From Nitrososphaerales archaeon TH5894 (GTDB lineage Archaea > Thermoproteota > Nitrososphaeria > Nitrososphaerales > Nitrososphaeraceae), in contig JAATVK010000231.1 of the NCBI GenBank assembly GCA_014523485.1, positions 1 to 13,271 on the forward strand: 13,271 nt of DNA. The letters run 5' to 3'. Both the position numbers and the translations under genes were made by a program. The notes under the pieces were generated by a model. The model saw nothing but the letters and a program-made list of their open reading frames with translations, made no database searches and was not told where the DNA came from. Numbering within the stretch: the stretch's first letter is position 1; the number at the start of each line of letters is the position of its first letter. Positions 6,774 to 13,271 of this stretch are shown here, piece by piece.

Positions 6774-6974
6774 TCAAGTGTTTACTATTGTATTAAATTT
6801 CATCCTTTTTTGCTGGTTTTTTTTCTTATTTTCTTTCTTCTTCTTCATCCAATCACTTATTGCTTCAATTATTGACTCTTGGATGGCTCCACGGTATAAT
6901 CCTTTTTTTGTTACTATTACCTTTCTAAATTTTTCATTTAAAGTATCTTCCAGTTCGAAAGTAATTTTTACCAT
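6774..6974 (-). CDS. Ribbon-helix-helix (CopG/Arc-type) DNA-binding protein, possible biotin regulator
   Basis: 66 aa, ATG at 6974. The first 45 residues fit a ribbon-helix-helix fold: a strand VKITFELED (2-9), helix A (about 10-21, TLNEKFRKVIVT), a turn with GLYRG, and helix B (about 29-43, AIQESIIEAISDWM). Dimers of this fold insert the paired strand into the major groove of short palindromic operators. The last 20 residues are a Lys-rich tail of unknown role. It is followed on the same strand by bioA after 90 bp, and the palindrome shared with the bioB promoter lies in that gap. Known relatives regulate many systems, so biotin control is inferred from position only. The opposite strand has an open frame of similar length, but it is Phe-rich and is a shadow of this gene. 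Confidence 0.72.
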   Translation of the reverse strand: MVKITFELEDTLNEKFRKVIVTKKGLYRGAIQESIIEAISDWMKKKKENKKKNQQKRMKFNTIVNT

Positions 6975-7503
6975 ATTCCCATATATCTATGATCCCTCAT
7001 TTATGGTTTCCTGTTTTAGCATATAAGCGGTATCCTATAATCCCATATTATAATTAGAAATTTAAACAAATCAACCTTATAAATTGAAATTGGTAAATCA
7101 TAGTTAAAATACATGATCCTAGCATAGAAAGCAGGAATCCTAGACAAAGCAGGTATTAAAAAGATAGAAAACTAATCGAAAAATTGAGTTTTAGCAAAAT
7201 CCAGTATAGTGACGTTAATATCATTAACAAGTACTAAATTGTGATTGAGATTTATCATAGGTTACTAAAAAGACAAGGAAAACTATCGAGTAAACGTTCT
7301 TACCATTCTATTATATAACGAGAAAAGATGGTATAGGAATATGTATAATGGGTAGAGAAAATAAAATAAAATTTATGTAATAGAAAAGAGGAGAATGAAT
7401 ATAGCAGATGTATTAATAAAAGGCGAATTTTCAATTTTAACTTTTATCATTTCAGTAAATAAAAATCTCTAACATATAGATCTAATCTCTACCAGTTATT
7501 GGC
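6975..7503. other. Gene-poor stretch upstream of the regulator
   Basis: About 529 bases with no gene I can support. TATA-like sequence around 7017-7023 on the minus strand could drive the regulator. An imperfect direct repeat with ATCCTAG...AAAGCAGG occurs at about 7116-7134 and 7137-7153. A 25-codon reading frame (7395-7472, +) has an AGAGGAG sequence immediately before its ATG, but it is too short to call. No tRNA-like or other RNA fold was recognised. Confidence 0.45.
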
Positions 7504-7532
7504 TCATTTACCAACAGGCTCATTTACCAACA
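7501..7532. repeat. 16-bp perfect tandem duplication at the end of the secreted-protein gene
   Basis: GGCTCATTTACCAACA occurs twice, head to tail (7501-7516, 7517-7532). The unit is not a multiple of three, so it shifts the reading frame: in the present form the protein ends NEPVGK. With a single copy the frame would run a few codons further and end in NEPITGRD. Confidence 0.85.
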
Positions 7533-7803
7533 CCTCTAATCCGTTAGAAAGTTCTTCGAGGTTTAGAGTTACATTATTTAGAATATTTAAAGCAATCGTA
7601 ATATCTCCAGATTCGATTGCGCTCATAGATTGGACGACGTCATCACTTGTGTTATTAATCAAATTAGCTAGTTTCAGATATACATCAGATCGTTCTGGAT
7701 CTTCTGGAGAATTCTGAGATTTTGCATTTCCTACATTTATTATAATGATACTTAAAGAAAGATAAATTATGAAGAAGGCTGTTGTTGAGTTGTTAAGCTT
7801 CAC
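7504..7803 (-). CDS. Small predicted secreted protein
   Basis: 99 aa starting with GTG at 7801-7803; TGA at 7504-7506. Residues 1-28 look like a signal peptide: KLNNS, then a hydrophobic core FFIIYLSLSIIIINVG, with NAKSQ as a likely cleavage region. The mature part is acidic and helical, with the pattern AIESGDITIALNILNNV that resembles short helical-hairpin proteins often seen exported in thaumarchaea. No catalytic motif. A TATA-like AATTTAAATAA 24-34 bp upstream would give a nearly leaderless transcript. The C-terminus is set by a 16-bp tandem duplication. Function unknown; the link with biotin genes is only positional. Confidence 0.62.
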   Translation of the reverse strand: MKLNNSTTAFFIIYLSLSIIIINVGNAKSQNSPEDPERSDVYLKLANLINNTSDDVVQSMSAIESGDITIALNILNNVTLNLEELSNGLEVLVNEPVGK

Positions 7804-8248
7804 GTCTTTGAATAAGATTTAGTAATTATTTAAATTTTTCAAAAAAAAATAACTCAACTGTAATAATATGGGAAAAAAATTGAAAACTTAATTTAACCAT
7901 TTGAATGTACTATTTTTTGAATAATTATTTTGGAACTCAATAAATTCAATATTCTAGTCCCTAATTTATATAATGAATTTAAGAATATTATTAATTATCT
8001 TTTTTAGTTTCAAGATTTTTGTGAATAATTTTATAGATCAATATACTATTGCCAGAAGCCAATATTATCAAATCGGTTACTAATAATAAAGTTTTACCCT
8101 AATTAGTTTGATGCCAAAACCGAAAATTTAAAATATTTATTTGTTATTCACTAAATCTTAATACTAAAATTGACCGTTATGAGAAAACAAAAAATCTCAC
8201 TTAAAATAAGAATATAATAGTAATCTCATTCAATTTGTACTAGACAAA
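7804..8248. other. Gene-free AT-rich stretch between the secreted protein and bioD
   Basis: About 445 bases, extremely AT-rich, with frequent stops on both strands. It holds the promoter of the secreted-protein gene at its left end and the bioD 3' region at its right end. I see no other structure. Confidence 0.5.
7827..7837 (-). promoter_or_regulatory. TATA-like box of the secreted-protein gene
   Basis: Read on the minus strand: AATTTAAATAA, centred about 29 bp before the GTG at 7803. This is the spacing expected for a leaderless or near-leaderless archaeal transcript. Confidence 0.4.
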
Positions 8249-8250
8249 TT
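8232..8250 (-). terminator. Possible bioD terminator hairpin
   Basis: AATTTGT, five bases, ACAAATT: a 7-bp inverted repeat overlapping the bioD stop codon (8249-8251). On the minus strand a T-rich tract (TTTTTTGTTTTC) follows about 40 bases later. The stem is weak because it is nearly all A-T. Confidence 0.3.
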
Positions 8251-8959
8251 ATAAATTCTTTATAATCTCATATTTTTCCAAGATATTAGCTATTTTTTTG
8301 AAAAATGGTTTTTTTAGGTATGGTATAGTTGCTAAAACTTTTGCTCCTGTCATTTCTTCAACAATGCATTTGAGATTGTTATTTATTAATTTGAAAGAAC
8401 GCTTTGAGAAGTTACATCTGCTATTGATTATTATTCCCTTGATTGTTAGCTTAGATAATATAGCTAAGCGATATGTCATTATAATATGATTTATAGATCC
8501 TATTCTATTTGACATTATCAATATTATTGGTAGATTTATTAGAGCTGCTAAATCGGCAACACAAAAATCTTTGCTCAATGGAACCATTAATCCTCCTATT
8601 CCTTCCACTATTGTGAATTCATGTCTATTTTCAATTTCTTTATATTTATTTAAAATTTTTTTAATATCTATATTCTCATTTAATTTTAATATCCTTTTGG
8701 CAAGGTAAGGCGCCGTAGGTATTGAGTAAAAAAAAGGATTGATTATGTCATCATTATCTTTATTACCACTTGCAGCTTTTAATATTTTAGTATCAAGAGA
8801 TCTAAAATCTTTAGAATATTGTTTACTTCCTGTTGCAAAGGGTTTCATTACTCCTACTTTAATTCCTTTTCGAAAAAGCAAATTGCCTAAACCTGCTGCA
8901 ATAGTGGTTTTTCCTATACCAGTATCAATTCCTATAAGAAAGATTCCTTTACTTTTCAT
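8249..8959 (-). CDS. bioD: Dethiobiotin synthetase (ATP-dependent)
   Basis: 236 aa, the usual length. It closes the ureido ring of dethiobiotin from DAPA, CO2 and ATP. Motifs: the P-loop GIDTGIGKT (10-18), MKPFATG with the substrate-binding Lys (K39), a PFFYSIPTAPYLA stretch (75-87) of the family type, and VEGIGGLMVPL (118-128) carrying the Glu/Gly loop. IILIMSNRIGSINHIIMTYRLA (about 145-166) also fits the family. ATG at 8959. Unlike bioB and bioA, I find no copy of the shared palindrome in front of it, so it may be controlled separately or constitutively. It is about 1.6 kb from bioA with two small genes between. Confidence 0.93.
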   Translation of the reverse strand: MKSKGIFLIGIDTGIGKTTIAAGLGNLLFRKGIKVGVMKPFATGSKQYSKDFRSLDTKILKAASGNKDNDDIINPFFYSIPTAPYLAKRILKLNENIDIKKILNKYKEIENRHEFTIVEGIGGLMVPLSKDFCVADLAALINLPIILIMSNRIGSINHIIMTYRLAILSKLTIKGIIINSRCNFSKRSFKLINNNLKCIVEEMTGAKVLATIPYLKKPFFKKIANILEKYEIIKNL

Positions 8960-9163
8960 AAATTTTATTTATTATTCCAATCTTAATTACTTATTCATGA
9001 TAAAAAATGCAAATTTGTCAGATATTTTTATATCATCAATTAGAGTATTTTATAAAAATATAAAGTTCTTTTATTGTTTTGTTTAACGTCATTATCGAAA
9101 TTTATTTAAAGAAATTAAAAAAAGAGATCAAGAAATTAAGTGAATATTATTATATAGCTATTA

Positions 9164-9850
9164 TTAAGTTACAAATTTGAAACCTCTATATTTTGTATCT
9201 TTTAAAAATTTATTAATATCAACTATTATACTAAAAAAAGGGATAACATTTGGATTGATGGTCGGCATATTATTATGCTTTTTCTTGTTTATTTGATTTT
9301 TACCATCAATAACACAATTATTATAATTTTTATCAATACTTTTATTATTATCAAAGAAAGTTTGACACTCTTCTTTATTTTTATATATAACATAATTTCT
9401 ATAATTAATGTCAAGAGGAGAAGATGAAACTATCCAAATATTTTCTTTATTCTTTTGAATATTATCTATCTTCTTTATATATTCGATAGTGGATGAATCT
9501 TTATCAAATTTTATTATTAAAGTTTTCTTTGGATCTTTAAATAGAGTTTTTATATCAGGAATTATCAAATCAATTTCCAACTCTTTTAGCATTACTTTCC
9601 TCTGTGAAGGAAGGGAAGTTGTTGTCAATAGATAATGTAAAAAAGCTTCACATAAGATAGATATTGGTTTTTCAAAATTATTGTAATCAGAATCAATGTT
9701 TTCTTTTTTTTCAAAAATTGTTGCTATTGTTTTAGAAAGTATTTCCTTTATTTTAGGAATTGATGAATTTATATTATTTTGAAATTCTATTTGAATATTT
9801 TCCTTTCCAAAATCATTTAAGACAGAATACAACTCATTTTTCATACCCAT
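9164..9850 (-). CDS. Protein of unknown function (228 aa), possibly a degenerate restriction-nuclease fold
   Basis: ATG at 9850 (a second ATG lies two codons later). It is a soluble, Lys/Asn/Ile-rich protein. The middle part (about residues 80-115) reads SLPSQRKVMLKELEIDLIIPDIKTL and then KKTLIIKF. The order Glu - ExDxxIPD - strand ending in IIK resembles the core of PD-(D/E)XK nuclease-like proteins, but the second acidic residue is missing, so activity is doubtful. Residues 165-200 are low-complexity (Asn/Lys-rich). It diverges from the membrane-protein gene with only 47 bp between their starts. The family is not recognised; the fold suggestion is inference. Confidence 0.6.
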   Translation of the reverse strand: MGMKNELYSVLNDFGKENIQIEFQNNINSSIPKIKEILSKTIATIFEKKENIDSDYNNFEKPISILCEAFLHYLLTTTSLPSQRKVMLKELEIDLIIPDIKTLFKDPKKTLIIKFDKDSSTIEYIKKIDNIQKNKENIWIVSSSPLDINYRNYVIYKNKEECQTFFDNNKSIDKNYNNCVIDGKNQINKKKHNNMPTINPNVIPFFSIIVDINKFLKDTKYRGFKFVT

Positions 9851-9868
9851 ATTATAATGATTGATAGG

Positions 9869-9880
9869 TTTATTAAATAT
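9869..9880. promoter_or_regulatory. Shared, near-symmetric TATA element between two divergent genes
   Basis: TTTATTAAATAT is TATA-like in both directions. Its centre (about 9875) is about 25 bp from each start codon (9850 on the minus strand, 9898 on the plus strand), so both transcripts would begin at or next to their ATG. Confidence 0.45.
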
Positions 9881-9897
9881 CTTAATGTAAAAAAATT

Positions 9898-10314
9898 ATG
9901 GCAAAGATTGCTATTATTCTTTTATTAATTTCTCTTGGCTTGCTGATAATCTACGGTATAGATGTAATGGTTGCAACACAATCTGAAACAGGTGCAGTTA
10001 CAGGAGAGGCACAAGGTTTTCTTCCCCTAAATGAAGCTATACGAGGAAGTATTTTTGGAGGTGGAGCGGTTGCCTTATCTATAATAGGTTTTGCACTTGG
10101 TCGAAAAGAACCGAACAACACAATACCCATACTACTATTTATAAATGGAGGATTGATTATTTTGGGATTAGTTATTGTAATGGCTATGGCTAATTTTGAA
10201 ATGGATCAAAATACTATTCGAACAATCGGTTCAACAATGCTAACTGGTGGAATATTAATTGGATTGGGAATAGCTAAAATTCTAATGGACAAGAAAAAAT
10301 TAAGGACCAAATAA
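9898..10314 (+). CDS. Four-helix membrane protein of unknown function
   Basis: 138 aa, ATG at 9898. Four hydrophobic stretches are plain: about 4-22 (AIILLLISLGLLIIYG), 50-67 (GSIFGGGAVALSIIGFALG), 76-97 (IPILLFINGGLIILGLVIVMAM) and 112-128 (GSTMLTGGILIGLGIAKIL), with a basic tail KKKLRTK. The loop between helices 1 and 2 (about 23-49) is acidic and probably faces outside; the short loop GRKEPNN lies inside. No transport or catalytic motif is recognisable. It probably has a leaderless transcript. A 7-bp inverted repeat at its stop codon may end transcription. Confidence 0.7.
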   Translation: MAKIAIILLLISLGLLIIYGIDVMVATQSETGAVTGEAQGFLPLNEAIRGSIFGGGAVALSIIGFALGRKEPNNTIPILLFINGGLIILGLVIVMAMANFEMDQNTIRTIGSTMLTGGILIGLGIAKILMDKKKLRTK

Positions 10315-10328
10315 ATTTTTCTTTGGTC
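10305..10328 (+). terminator. Possible terminator after the membrane-protein gene
   Basis: GACCAAA and TTTGGTC form a 7-bp stem around a 10-nt loop containing TTTTT, overlapping the stop codon at 10312-10314. A T-rich stretch follows at about 10333-10355. Confidence 0.35.
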
Positions 10329-10482
10329 GTGTATTTTAGTAATTAAATTTTATTTTTGATACACAATATGATGTTTGAGATAATATAAAACAAAAAAACA
10401 ATAAATTGCATCTGTTAGTTTTTAAATCGCAACGAAAAAAATTACATTTATCTTTCTTTTCTTATTTAAAAATCAAATTTCT

Positions 10483-10845
10483 TTAATCAAAAACTATTAC
10501 ATCTAGTGCTATTGCATCTGCCAAAAGGTCCAGGTGCCGTGTTGCAACAATATACCCATTTTTAATTTCATTTTGGGCTACCCATCGGTTTGACGAGGAA
10601 AATAGGCGTTCTCTTTTTATTCTTTTTTCCAAATTTTCAATATCAAGTTCAATTTCTTCAATCTCTTGAGTGCTGTTATGTTTTGTCATTAAGATTATTT
10701 TTCTTACTAAAACCCTATTGCCAAATCTTTGAGAATAATCACGGGCATTCTCATCTATGTCTTGTAACTTTATTTTCATTTGATATTTATTTAAAGCATC
10801 TCTACTAGTCAATAGTCTTTCATCTACAAAACGATCGTAGCTCAA
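10483..10845 (-). CDS. Protein of unknown function (120 aa), last gene of the thiolase operon
   Basis: The open frame starts at TTG 10843-10845 (MSYDRFVDERLL). No ATG or GTG exists further upstream in frame before a stop near 10876, and the first in-frame ATG would drop 22 residues, so the start is uncertain. The middle is acidic and coiled-coil-like (QEIEEIELDIENLEKRIKRERL) and the end is LDLLADAIALDVIVFD. It follows the DUF35 gene by 26 bp on the same strand and is probably co-transcribed. No family recognised. Confidence 0.5.
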   Translation of the reverse strand: MSYDRFVDERLLTSRDALNKYQMKIKLQDIDENARDYSQRFGNRVLVRKIILMTKHNSTQEIEEIELDIENLEKRIKRERLFSSSNRWVAQNEIKNGYIVATRHLDLLADAIALDVIVFD

Positions 10846-10871
10846 TAAAAATAAATAATCAAATAGATATA

Positions 10872-11249
10872 TTAATTATTCACAATCTCGAATTGATAAA
10901 ATATTTTTTTATCAATAAATCCACATTTTTTTATTCTTACTTTTTTTCCTTGGATATTTCTTGAATTTATATTGTCTTGATGGAGAGATCCAATAAGTAT
11001 TATTTCATCTAATTCTACTAATACCATTATGTTATTTGCAAGATTATTATTAAATTTATCAAGAAAATATTCTAGTATTTTTCCTTGTTTATTTTTATAG
11101 TTTTTTAATGTAAGATTATTCAGACATATTCTACAATTGTTCGTAGGAGGCCAAATAGTCTTTCGACAGGTTTTACAATAAGGAAGCACAAACCTTCCCT
11201 TCTCTATATATCCAGTAAACTTTTGAAGATTATTTTTTTTTGTATGCAT
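10872..11249 (-). CDS. DUF35 zinc-ribbon/OB-fold protein, thiolase partner
   Basis: 125 aa. The N-terminal half has the rubredoxin-like zinc ribbon of the family: C25-KT-C28 and C39-RI-C42. The second half forms the OB-fold (GKILEYFLDKF, IMVLVELDEIILIGSL, GKKVRIKKC). In archaea such proteins form complexes with SCP2-type thiolases and, in the mevalonate pathway, bridge acetoacetyl-CoA thiolase and HMG-CoA synthase by sharing a CoA-binding site. Here it follows a thiolase gene by 47 bp on the same strand, the standard arrangement. No HMG-CoA synthase gene is in the window, so its partner is presumably only the neighbouring thiolase. ATG at 11249. Confidence 0.85.
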   Translation of the reverse strand: MHTKKNNLQKFTGYIEKGRFVLPYCKTCRKTIWPPTNNCRICLNNLTLKNYKNKQGKILEYFLDKFNNNLANNIMVLVELDEIILIGSLHQDNINSRNIQGKKVRIKKCGFIDKKIFYQFEIVNN

Positions 11250-11296
11250 GTTTAGTTCGTTTAGGTTTAAGGAAATTGGTAGAATATGCTCAAAAT

Positions 11297-12439
11297 CTAA
11301 CCCTCCATAATGAGGACTGTGCCAGAAGTACCGGCGGCGGCTAAGTTATGGACTAAACCCACATGAGGAGATCTGTTTAATTTTAAATTATGAATGTTTT
11401 TCCCTGATAGTTGTTCGAAGATTTCTACAGTTTGTGCAATTCCTGTGACTCCTATTGGATGACCACATCCAATTATTCCTCCCCTCGAGTTGATAGAAAT
11501 TTTGTTTTGATAAACAAATGTCCCTCCCTCTCCTTTCTTGACAAAACCAAGATCTTCATATCCAAGTATTTCCAAAATAGAGAAAGCGTCATGAATTTCT
11601 GCGATATCCACGTCTTTAGGGGAAATCCCAGCCATTTTATATGCTTGTTGTGCTGCCATTCTGGCTGAACTTTGGGCAAAAATATCTGTTATTGCATTAC
11701 TAAAACTTGCACAATTGGTTTGTTGACCAATTCCTTTGATCACAACTGGAATTAGTTCGCAATTTCGTTTGTTTGATGATATTTTCGATTTAAAAAATGA
11801 AAATTTTTCATCTGCTATAAGCAAAATTGAAGAACTACCTTCACAAATAGAACAGCACTCCAATAATTTAAGAGGTTCAACAAGTACTCGCGAATTTAAA
11901 ACCTGTTCAAGATTTACAGATTTAGACCGATTAAACGCATTTTTGTTGTTCTTTGCTTTAAGGTAATTATTAACTGGAATTTGACAGATTTGCTCTTCTG
12001 TTGATCCATATCTTTTCATATGAATTTTCTTAAATATTGCACCCCAAAAAATAGGTAGATTGTATTGTCCCCTGGAGAAATCGTTTGAAAGAATTTTTCC
12101 TGATGTATTAGATTTTTCAACGCCAATAATTAATGCACAATCACACAATCCTGATGATATATAAGAATATGCAGAAATTATTGCATTAGTACCAGAATTA
12201 CATAAATTATCAATTCTGTGGGAAATCTTTGGTCTTATTCCTATCATCTCTGAAATTACACTAGATAAATATTGATCTGAGGAACAAGAAGATACTATTA
12301 CAGCGTCAATCAAGTTCCTTGGAAATCCAGTATCTTTCAATAGCTTTATTGTTGACTCTAAGGCAATATGCGTGATATCTCTATCTGTTTCTTTCCTAAA
12401 TTCACTTGTGACGCCTCCAACAACAGAAACTTTTCTCAA
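11297..12439 (-). CDS. SCP2/SCPx-type thiolase (acyl-CoA acetyltransferase family)
   Basis: 380 aa from a TTG at 12437-12439 that abuts the TAG of the preceding gene (TAGTTG), giving the typical thiolase start RKVSVVGG. The nucleophile is C80 in DNLCNSGTNAI; further motifs are EIHDAFSILE (H283) and GCGHPIGVTG (H327). The last conserved segment reads VHNLAAAGTSG, where relatives usually have a Gly-rich GGxG; the change to AAAG is odd but may be harmless. Such thiolases condense or cleave beta-ketoacyl-CoA. With the DUF35 gene downstream this is the usual archaeal pair. The substrate cannot be told from sequence: acetoacetyl-CoA formation and longer-chain acyl-CoA are both possible. It lies between the LLM oxidoreductase and the DUF35 gene in one operon. 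Confidence 0.88.
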   Translation of the reverse strand: MRKVSVVGGVTSEFRKETDRDITHIALESTIKLLKDTGFPRNLIDAVIVSSCSSDQYLSSVISEMIGIRPKISHRIDNLCNSGTNAIISAYSYISSGLCDCALIIGVEKSNTSGKILSNDFSRGQYNLPIFWGAIFKKIHMKRYGSTEEQICQIPVNNYLKAKNNKNAFNRSKSVNLEQVLNSRVLVEPLKLLECCSICEGSSSILLIADEKFSFFKSKISSNKRNCELIPVVIKGIGQQTNCASFSNAITDIFAQSSARMAAQQAYKMAGISPKDVDIAEIHDAFSILEILGYEDLGFVKKGEGGTFVYQNKISINSRGGIIGCGHPIGVTGIAQTVEIFEQLSGKNIHNLKLNRSPHVGLVHNLAAAGTSGTVLIMEG

Positions 12440-13271
12440 CTAAAATGTAGAGATTAATTCCCTAATTGAATTTTCTGGATTATTTCCAACTGGATTTATT
12501 TGGAGTATTGGTAAAGATATCCCACTTTTAGTAAATTCTCTTAAAGACTTGATGCATTCCTCTTTAGTACCTGATATTGTTAAAGAAGTTAGCATCTTAT
12601 CTGAAATAAATTTATGAACATGTAAAAGACCATTTTTTTGGTATTCTTCAGTTATATTCTCTACTTCTATTTCAAAACCATTTTCCCGTAAAAATCTATT
12701 ATAATATTCCCCTATTGCCACATAAAAGGCTAGAGTCTTTGCTGCTCTTAATCTAGCCGCATCGGGATTCTGATCGGATACTGCGGTGATAAAGGCACAA
12801 CAAACCTCAAATTTTTTATTATTTTTGCTTTGCAATTTGTTTTTTATATATTTGACAACTTTTGGTAATTCGTGTTTAGGTCTTAAATAAAGCAAAACAC
12901 CGTTAGCTAATTCACACGAAAGATCTAACATTCTTTTATTAATTGCAGCAGTATATACTGGAGGATCATCTCTAGGTGGTTTGAACAATATTTTAAAGTC
13001 ATTAATCTTATAATATTTTCCATTAAAAATTACCTTCGATCCTTTCATAATCAATTTAACACATTGGATGTATTCGCTTAATTTTTCCAATGGATTATCA
13101 AATTTTTTCCCATGCCAATTTTCCACCAACGCAGGAGTGCTTACTCCTAAGCCCAAAACTGATCTATTATTGGATAATATATCTAATGTTGATATTCCCA
13201 TCGCCACTGTAGCAGGGGTTCTAGAATGTATACTTATTATTGCTGTACCAAGTCTAACTCTTTTTGTTACC
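12440..13271 (-). CDS. LLM-class flavin/F420-dependent oxidoreductase (5' end outside window)
   Basis: The minus-strand frame stays open to the window edge, adding about 21 residues (TKRVRLGTAIISIHSRTP and on) before the GTG at 13207, which is therefore not the start. These residues plus SVLGLGVSTPALVENWHG are the hallmark of the bacterial-luciferase-like TIM-barrel family, here closest in style to F420-dependent methylene-H4MPT-reductase-like enzymes. YTAAINKRMLDLSCELANGVLL further on and the C-terminal SGTKEECIKSLREFTKSGI are also typical. About 276 residues are visible of a usual 330 or so. The family has many substrates, so none is proposed. Its stop codon touches the thiolase start, so the two are in one operon. 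Confidence 0.85.
   Translation of the reverse strand, partial: VTKRVRLGTAIISIHSRTPATVAMGISTLDILSNNRSVLGLGVSTPALVENWHGKKFDNPLEKLSEYIQCVKLIMKGSKVIFNGKYYKINDFKILFKPPRDDPPVYTAAINKRMLDLSCELANGVLLYLRPKHELPKVVKYIKNKLQSKNNKKFEVCCAFITAVSDQNPDAARLRAAKTLAFYVAIGEYYNRFLRENGFEIEVENITEEYQKNGLLHVHKFISDKMLTSLTISGTKEECIKSLREFTKSGISLPILQINPVGNNPENSIRELISTF

Noticed and set aside
6778..7026. Plus-strand open frame of 82 codons opposite the ribbon-helix-helix gene
   Set aside because: It is Phe/Ser-rich and mirrors the Lys/Glu-rich minus-strand gene, which has a recognisable fold.
9021..9034. GATATTTTTATATC upstream of bioD as a third copy of the biotin operator
   Set aside because: It is a 5-bp AT-rich dyad that shares neither the TCGAG centre nor the TTTCTAAA arms of the bioA/bioB element.
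8739..9086. Plus-strand open frame of 115 codons over the bioD start
   Set aside because: It lies antisense to the conserved BioD N-terminus including the P-loop; composition is that of a shadow frame.
11411..11966. Several open frames antisense to, or in another frame of, the thiolase
   Set aside because: All overlap the conserved thiolase coding sequence and show no family features.
13205..13207. GTG as the true start of the LLM oxidoreductase
   Set aside because: The frame is open to the window edge and the residues before the GTG match the conserved LLM core, so the gene continues outside.
1..13271. CRISPR array, rRNA or tRNA genes
   Set aside because: No regularly spaced repeats and no T-arm-like GGTTCGAATCC sequence with matching stems were seen on either strand.

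Overview
The window looks like chromosomal DNA of an AT-rich ammonia-oxidising-type archaeon (Thaumarchaeota/Nitrososphaeria, plausibly a Nitrososphaera/Nitrosocosmicus relative). The reasons are a CdvB/ESCRT-III cell-division protein, a thiolase + DUF35 zinc-ribbon/OB-fold pair of the archaeal kind, a flavin-dependent LLM-class oxidoreductase, a ribbon-helix-helix regulator, TATA-like boxes placed for leaderless or short-leader transcripts, and a very low GC content. The lineage is inferred from protein style, not from a marker-gene comparison.

Layout. 1-404 (+) is the 3' end of a zinc-ribbon protein of unknown function. 840-1508 (+) is a CdvB paralogue, convergent with a small unknown protein at 1530-1850 (-). 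From 2079 to 8959 lies a dispersed biotin biosynthesis locus, all on the minus strand: bioB-bioF (overlapping by 17 bp), bioA, and bioD. Inside it are a small serine recombinase on the plus strand (4643-5275, overlapping the bioA 3' end by 17 bp), a 66-aa ribbon-helix-helix DNA-binding protein just upstream of bioA, and a small predicted secreted protein (7504-7803). After bioD come an unknown 228-aa protein (-) and a four-helix membrane protein (+), which diverge from a shared TATA-like element. The right end is a minus-strand operon: LLM-type oxidoreductase (5' end outside the window), SCP2-type thiolase, DUF35 partner and a 120-aa unknown protein.

How the genes fit together. BioF (KAPA synthase), BioA (DAPA synthase), BioD (dethiobiotin synthetase) and BioB (biotin synthase) make the complete late biotin pathway from pimeloyl thioester to biotin. 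No recognised pimelate-supplying gene (bioC, bioH, bioI, bioW) is present.

The most notable signal is a 22-bp palindrome, perfect at 4295-4316 in front of bioB and present with three changes at 6741-6762 in front of bioA, in both cases about 50-57 bp before the start codon. This is best read as an operator shared by the two biotin transcription units. The ribbon-helix-helix gene ending 11 bp from the bioA copy is a natural candidate for the regulator. A competing reading is that the two copies, which also flank the serine recombinase as direct repeats, are recombination sites.
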